Shown: in pieces, positions 60,759 through 64,000 of the stretch | Position numbering within the stretch: the first letter of the stretch is position 1 | Layout of the letters: each line of letters opens with the position of its first letter | Assembly (NCBI GenBank): GCA_040766665.1 | Contig: JAXGQD010000003.1 | Coordinates: 1-64,000, forward strand | Direction of reading: 5' to 3' | Source: JAXGQD01 sp040766665 | GTDB taxonomy: Bacteria > Bacillota > Clostridia > Saccharofermentanales > Fastidiosipilaceae | DNA: 64,000 bases | The notes under the pieces: generated by a model | What the model was told of the DNA's origin: nothing | The model's input: the letters and a program-made list of their open reading frames with translations, nothing else | The model's database searches: none | Position numbers and translations under genes: made by a program

Positions 60759-62328
60759 TGACTTTCTTAAACTGCGTACTAAAATAATTCGGATTATTAA
60801 AGCCTACCAAGGAACTGATTTCCGTTACGGCTAAATCGGTATCGCGCAATAATTCCTGCGCCCTATCAATGCGAGTTTGTAAAACAAACTGCGTAATCGT
60901 ATGTCCTGTTTTGTTGCGAAAAAGCGTGCTGAGATAATTGCTCGAAAGCTTGAGTTTTTCCGCCAGATAAGCTACCCCCATTTCTGCGACATGGTAATCG
61001 CTGCAAATAAGAGCAATCGTGCGCCCTTCCAAGGATGAACGCTGTACCTCAGAATTCTGATCACGCACACTAAAAAGTTCACGAGTCAAGCGGCTAAGAT
61101 AAGACAATAGAGCATCATTCGTTGCCGTAGCCAAGACGACGGATTCAATTTGAGTATTACTAGGAATACTAAGCAAGTCAGTATAACCATGCTGAGAAAC
61201 AAAAGAGCGAATGAGACTGATAATATTCCCTAAAAAATACGAACGATAAATGAGGGATTGTAGGGCGTTCTCATGCGGCCGTAGCAAGTCTTTCCAAAAG
61301 TTCTCGGTCTGGTGGCTGTCTCCATAACTAAGGAATTGGCGTATGCGTTCTTCATTGAAAACATTGGCTTGTTCTAGCCCGTTCATCTCTTTATTTTGCT
61401 TATCTACTGCATTGCTCGATTGATTTTGTTTACTTTCAATTTTTTCAAAACTGCGTAGATAAGCTTTTTTAGTATCGAAAAATACTCTGTATTGTCCTGC
61501 GATTTCGCTAATGCGAGATACATTTAGCGAGCACCAAAAAAGGAATTGTTCATTTTCCGTAGCGCGCCCTTGTTCTTGGGTGATTTCGTTTCCCAGTTCA
61601 CCTTGCAAGATCTCGTCTAAGAGTGTCACTTCATAGCGCAGGGCTTCCGCTTCATTAGCTGTCAATAAAAAGACCAACTCATAGTCGCTGCGTAAGAAAC
61701 TACGTATGTCGTTTTTACTACACAGTGCTTGTATTGCTTGTGCAAGTTCCATGCGTCTTTTGCGAAAAAAGAGTACACGTAACGAATACATGTTGTATAA
61801 AAGTTGTAATTTTTCCGCTTGTAAAAGGTATTCAGATGACCGGCTACCGGCGTCATCATCAATAAGACTATTTATAAAGCGAGAAAGAGCCATTTCCTGT
61901 GTTTGGGCTCCTGCTTGCTCCGCTATTTTTTTGCTCAACAGCTCCTGTTTTAGTAGGTCCTGCTCTGTCACTTTTTGAACTGCTGCGAGTACATCTTGAG
62001 ATGAAAATGGCTTGAGGATATACTCTTTGACACCCAGCTCCATCGCTTCTTTTGCATATGAAAAACAGTCATAACCACTGATTATTATGATTTGAATTGC
62101 AGGTAGGCTTTTCTGTACGGCCTTGGCAAGAGTCAAACCATCCATAAAGGGCAATTGTATATCAGTAATCAAAATATCCGGCTTAAGAGCGAGTACCTTT
62201 GTTAAAGCCAACTCTCCGTCTGCCGCATCTCCAAGATAATCAAAGCCCGCAGCAGCCCAGTCAATGCCGTTGCGCAGAAGTTCGCGACTCGATATCTCAT
62301 CTTCAACTAAAAAAACGCTGTATTTCAT
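60703..62328 (-). CDS. YesN-type response regulator with AraC DNA-binding domain
   Basis: 541 residues. Receiver 1-125 with Asp56 in ILITDIQLPFMDG and Lys in KEYILKPF. A long middle domain (about 130-425). C-terminal AraC helix-turn-helix pair: EMGVAYLAEKLKLSSNYLST and VTEISSLVGFNNPNYFSTQF. Likely activates rbsACB downstream. The start ATG 62328 has only a weak ribosome site. It follows aroQ by 41 bases on the same strand. Confidence 0.94.
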   Translation of the reverse strand: MKYSVFLVEDEISSRELLRNGIDWAAAGFDYLGDAADGELALTKVLALKPDILITDIQLPFMDGLTLAKAVQKSLPAIQIIIISGYDCFSYAKEAMELGVKEYILKPFSSQDVLAAVQKVTEQDLLKQELLSKKIAEQAGAQTQEMALSRFINSLIDDDAGSRSSEYLLQAEKLQLLYNMYSLRVLFFRKRRMELAQAIQALCSKNDIRSFLRSDYELVFLLTANEAEALRYEVTLLDEILQGELGNEITQEQGRATENEQFLFWCSLNVSRISEIAGQYRVFFDTKKAYLRSFEKIESKQNQSSNAVDKQNKEMNGLEQANVFNEERIRQFLSYGDSHQTENFWKDLLRPHENALQSLIYRSYFLGNIISLIRSFVSQHGYTDLLSIPSNTQIESVVLATATNDALLSYLSRLTRELFSVRDQNSEVQRSSLEGRTIALICSDYHVAEMGVAYLAEKLKLSSNYLSTLFRNKTGHTITQFVLQTRIDRAQELLRDTDLAVTEISSLVGFNNPNYFSTQFKKVSGDTPYDYRQKSREQHKA

Positions 62329-62352
62329 TTTCGTCTTGCATCACTTTTATCC

Positions 62353-62373
62353 GTGAGTGATCCCTTCACTCAC
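62353..62373. other. Hairpin at the aroQ stop codon
   Basis: GTGAGTG and CACTCAC (62353-62359, 62367-62373) form a perfect seven-pair stem with a seven-base loop; no T-run on either strand. It may separate the aro genes from the regulator genes by RNA processing, but this is only a possibility. Confidence 0.4.
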
Positions 62374-62870
62374 TCCTCCACCCCCACAAACGCCTCGTCT
62401 GTCCTGCCTTCACGGCTACCGCTACGCCGCCCTTCGATCAGATCCACCGCCTGCATTACGCCGTACTTGTAGCTCGCCAGCCCAAAACCGGCAATCTGCC
62501 CGTCCACCGCGTAGCGAATCGCCGAGTGTTGCCGAAAAGCCTCGCGCTTGTGAATATCCGAAATATGCACTTCGACTTTTGCCCCCGGAAAAACGTCCAG
62601 CGCATCGCCAATCGCAATCGAATAGTGGGTATAAGCCCCCGCGTTTATCACAATAGCGGCAAAACCCTCGCGCGCCTCCTGTATCCAATCAATCAGCAGC
62701 CCCTCATGGTTGGACTGCCGAGCCTCCAAAGTGTAGCCCAGTTCAGCCGCGGTGTGGCGCGCCAAATCCTCGGCGTCGGCCAAGCTGAAGTTGCCGTATT
62801 GGGTGGGATCACGCTGGCCCAGCATGTTGAGGTTGGGGCCGTTGAGGAGGAGGATTTTGCCTTTATGCAT
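62370..62870 (-). CDS. aroQ: 3-dehydroquinate dehydratase, type II
   Basis: 166 residues from ATG 62870 (GAGGTG upstream; GTG 62879 is possible). Type II signature in order: LLLNGPNLNMLGQR near residue 6 with the catalytic Tyr in TQYGNFS, QSNHEGLLIDWI, NAGAYTHYSIAI, and VEVHISDIHKREAFR with His. Removes water from 3-dehydroquinate to give 3-dehydroshikimate. Follows aroC by 21 bases. Confidence 0.95.
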   Translation of the reverse strand: MHKGKILLLNGPNLNMLGQRDPTQYGNFSLADAEDLARHTAAELGYTLEARQSNHEGLLIDWIQEAREGFAAIVINAGAYTHYSIAIGDALDVFPGAKVEVHISDIHKREAFRQHSAIRYAVDGQIAGFGLASYKYGVMQAVDLIEGRRSGSREGRTDEAFVGVEE

Positions 62871-62891
62871 GAGATGCACCTCGTTTTTCGT

Positions 62892-64000
62892 TTATGCGTC
62901 GCTCTTATCTTTCTTGATGAGCGGCAAAGAATTGAAGAGCCCCGAGCTCAGCAAAAGATCAAGCAGGCCCATGGCCATCACCGATTCAACCACCGGTACA
63001 GCGCGCGGCACGATACAGGGGTCATGGCGGCCGGGCACTTCGAGGATGGTGTTCTCCATGCTTTCGAGGTTGACCGTCGCCTGGGGTGCGCCAATCGATG
63101 AGGGCGGTTTAAAGGCTAAGCGAGCCACGATAGGCATGCCGTTGCTGATACCGCCATCGGCGCCACCGGCGTTATTGCTTTGGAGACGGATGCGTTCTTT
63201 GCCAGCTTCTTCAATAATCTGTGCGTTATCGTTATTCTCCGAACCGCGCTTCTTGGCAACCTCGAAACCGGCACCGAAACTGACACCTTTGACGGCCGGT
63301 ACCGCATAAAACCAGGTCGCCAGCTGGGGCTCAACGCCACCGAAGAAGGGCGAACCGACACCGCCGGGATAACCGTAACATACGACTTCCACGATACCGC
63401 CAACCGAGTCCTTGTCTTCCTTCGCGGCTGCAATGGCGGCCTGCATGGCTTCACCCGCTGCGTCGTCGATGGTAGGGAATGACTTGTCCGCAACCGACAA
63501 CAGACCGCTGTCTTCGCCTTTGACCACTTCGGCGGCTTGGTCAGCAACACCGGCAATTTCCAGCGCGTGGGCGGCAATTTTGATTCCGCGTGAGGCTAGA
63601 ATATCTTTGCAAATGGTCCCCGCTGTGACCAGGGGTGCCGTGATGCGGCCGGAGAAATGGCCGCTGCCGCGTGGGTCATGGGCGCCGTTATAACGCATCA
63701 GGGAAGTTAAATCTGCATGGCCGGGGCGAGGGGTGCTAGGCAGGCGTTCGTAGTCTTTGGAGTGCTGGTCGTGATTCCAGATAACGGCTGCCAGTGGCGT
63801 ACCACTGGTGCGGCCTTTGAAAACGCCGGAGAGGATTTGAGCTTCGTCTTTCTCGTCACGCGGTGTTGCCCAAGCGGCTTGACCGGGACGACGGCGGCGG
63901 TTTTGCTTCTTGATGGACTCCATATCCACCGCTTCACCGGGTGGGAGGTTATCAATCACGCAGCCGACGGCTTCACCGTGCGACTCTCCGAAAATACTGA
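62892..64000 (-). CDS. aroC: Chorismate synthase, N-terminus cut by window edge
   Basis: At least 369 residues; the frame remains open to the edge and reads SIFGESHGEAVGCVIDNLPP there, so only about five to fifteen residues are missing. Signatures: GRTSGTPLAAVIWN, RPGHADLTSLMRYNGAHDPRGSGHFSGR (quoted only in part), a conserved GGI SNGMPI block and a C-terminal DPCIVPRAVPVVE region. Makes chorismate from EPSP with reduced FMN. With aroQ it completes the shikimate pathway encoded at 7.5-18.8 kb. Confidence 0.95.
   Translation of the reverse strand, partial: SIFGESHGEAVGCVIDNLPPGEAVDMESIKKQNRRRRPGQAAWATPRDEKDEAQILSGVFKGRTSGTPLAAVIWNHDQHSKDYERLPSTPRPGHADLTSLMRYNGAHDPRGSGHFSGRITAPLVTAGTICKDILASRGIKIAAHALEIAGVADQAAEVVKGEDSGLLSVADKSFPTIDDAAGEAMQAAIAAAKEDKDSVGGIVEVVCYGYPGGVGSPFFGGVEPQLATWFYAVPAVKGVSFGAGFEVAKKRGSENNDNAQIIEEAGKERIRLQSNNAGGADGGISNGMPIVARLAFKPPSSIGAPQATVNLESMENTILEVPGRHDPCIVPRAVPVVESVMAMGLLDLLLSSGLFNSLPLIKKDKSDA

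Overview
The window looks like chromosomal DNA of a Gram-positive anaerobe of the Bacillota, most likely class Clostridia. The evidence is lipoprotein-type solute-binding proteins with Ala/Thr-rich linkers, an LPxTG-type wall-anchored surface protein, strong AGGAGG-like ribosome binding sites, YesM/YesN-type two-component pairs, a PadR plus membrane-partner pair and Cys-type sulfatases. The genus cannot be fixed from the sequence alone. No rRNA, tRNA, CRISPR array or prophage was recognised.

Layout. 1-3 kb: an orphan gene with a nuclease-like C-terminus and a complete IS256-family element, both lying between two copies of a 130-bp dispersed repeat. 3-7.3 kb: a membrane protein, an isochorismatase-family hydrolase and an ABC-2-type exporter. 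7.5-18.8 kb (minus strand): aromatic amino acid genes pheA, aroA, aroB, aroF, an aroE-aroK fusion, tyrA and a second aroF, with four small housekeeping genes (acylphosphatase, MmcQ/YjbR, YwlG, HD) between pheA and aroA. aroQ and aroC lie at the far right end (62.4-64 kb), so every step from DAHP to prephenate, phenylpyruvate and hydroxyphenylpyruvate is encoded in the window. 19-27 kb: sugar mutarotase, a secreted CHAP protein, PPK2, an SPFH/Arc pair, EamA and MgtC proteins.

27-37.6 kb (plus strand): a PfkB kinase, a decayed membrane-anchored sugar-binding sensor, a YesM/YesN pair, an iron/phosphosugar-type ABC importer and an endonuclease/exonuclease/phosphatase-family enzyme, probably one uptake-and-use unit for a phosphorylated compound. 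37.7-39.3 kb: a DUF438/hemerythrin/PAS protein behind an FNR-like site. 39.8-50.1 kb: a sulfatase regulon with three cytoplasmic Cys-type sulfatases, a TauABC-like importer with two permeases and two ATPases, and a LacI regulator; the divergent control region carries two CGTGCACG palindromes placed just downstream of two similar promoters. 50-55 kb: PadR/HAAS pair, a pilin-like surface protein, and a small MORN-type protein behind a probable SAM-I riboswitch with an attenuator. 55-62 kb (minus strand): an RbsABC-type sugar importer with its own sensor kinase and response regulator.

Two features cut across the window. First, the longer spacers are full of dispersed and tandem repeats: at least four dispersed families and four tandem arrays. 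Second, several otherwise well-conserved genes (pheA, the importer permease at 33.5 kb, the sulfatase at 39.8 kb) are broken by single-base indels that can each be repaired exactly; these may be sequencing errors or recent mutations, whereas the gene at 28 kb has at least four breaks and looks truly decayed.
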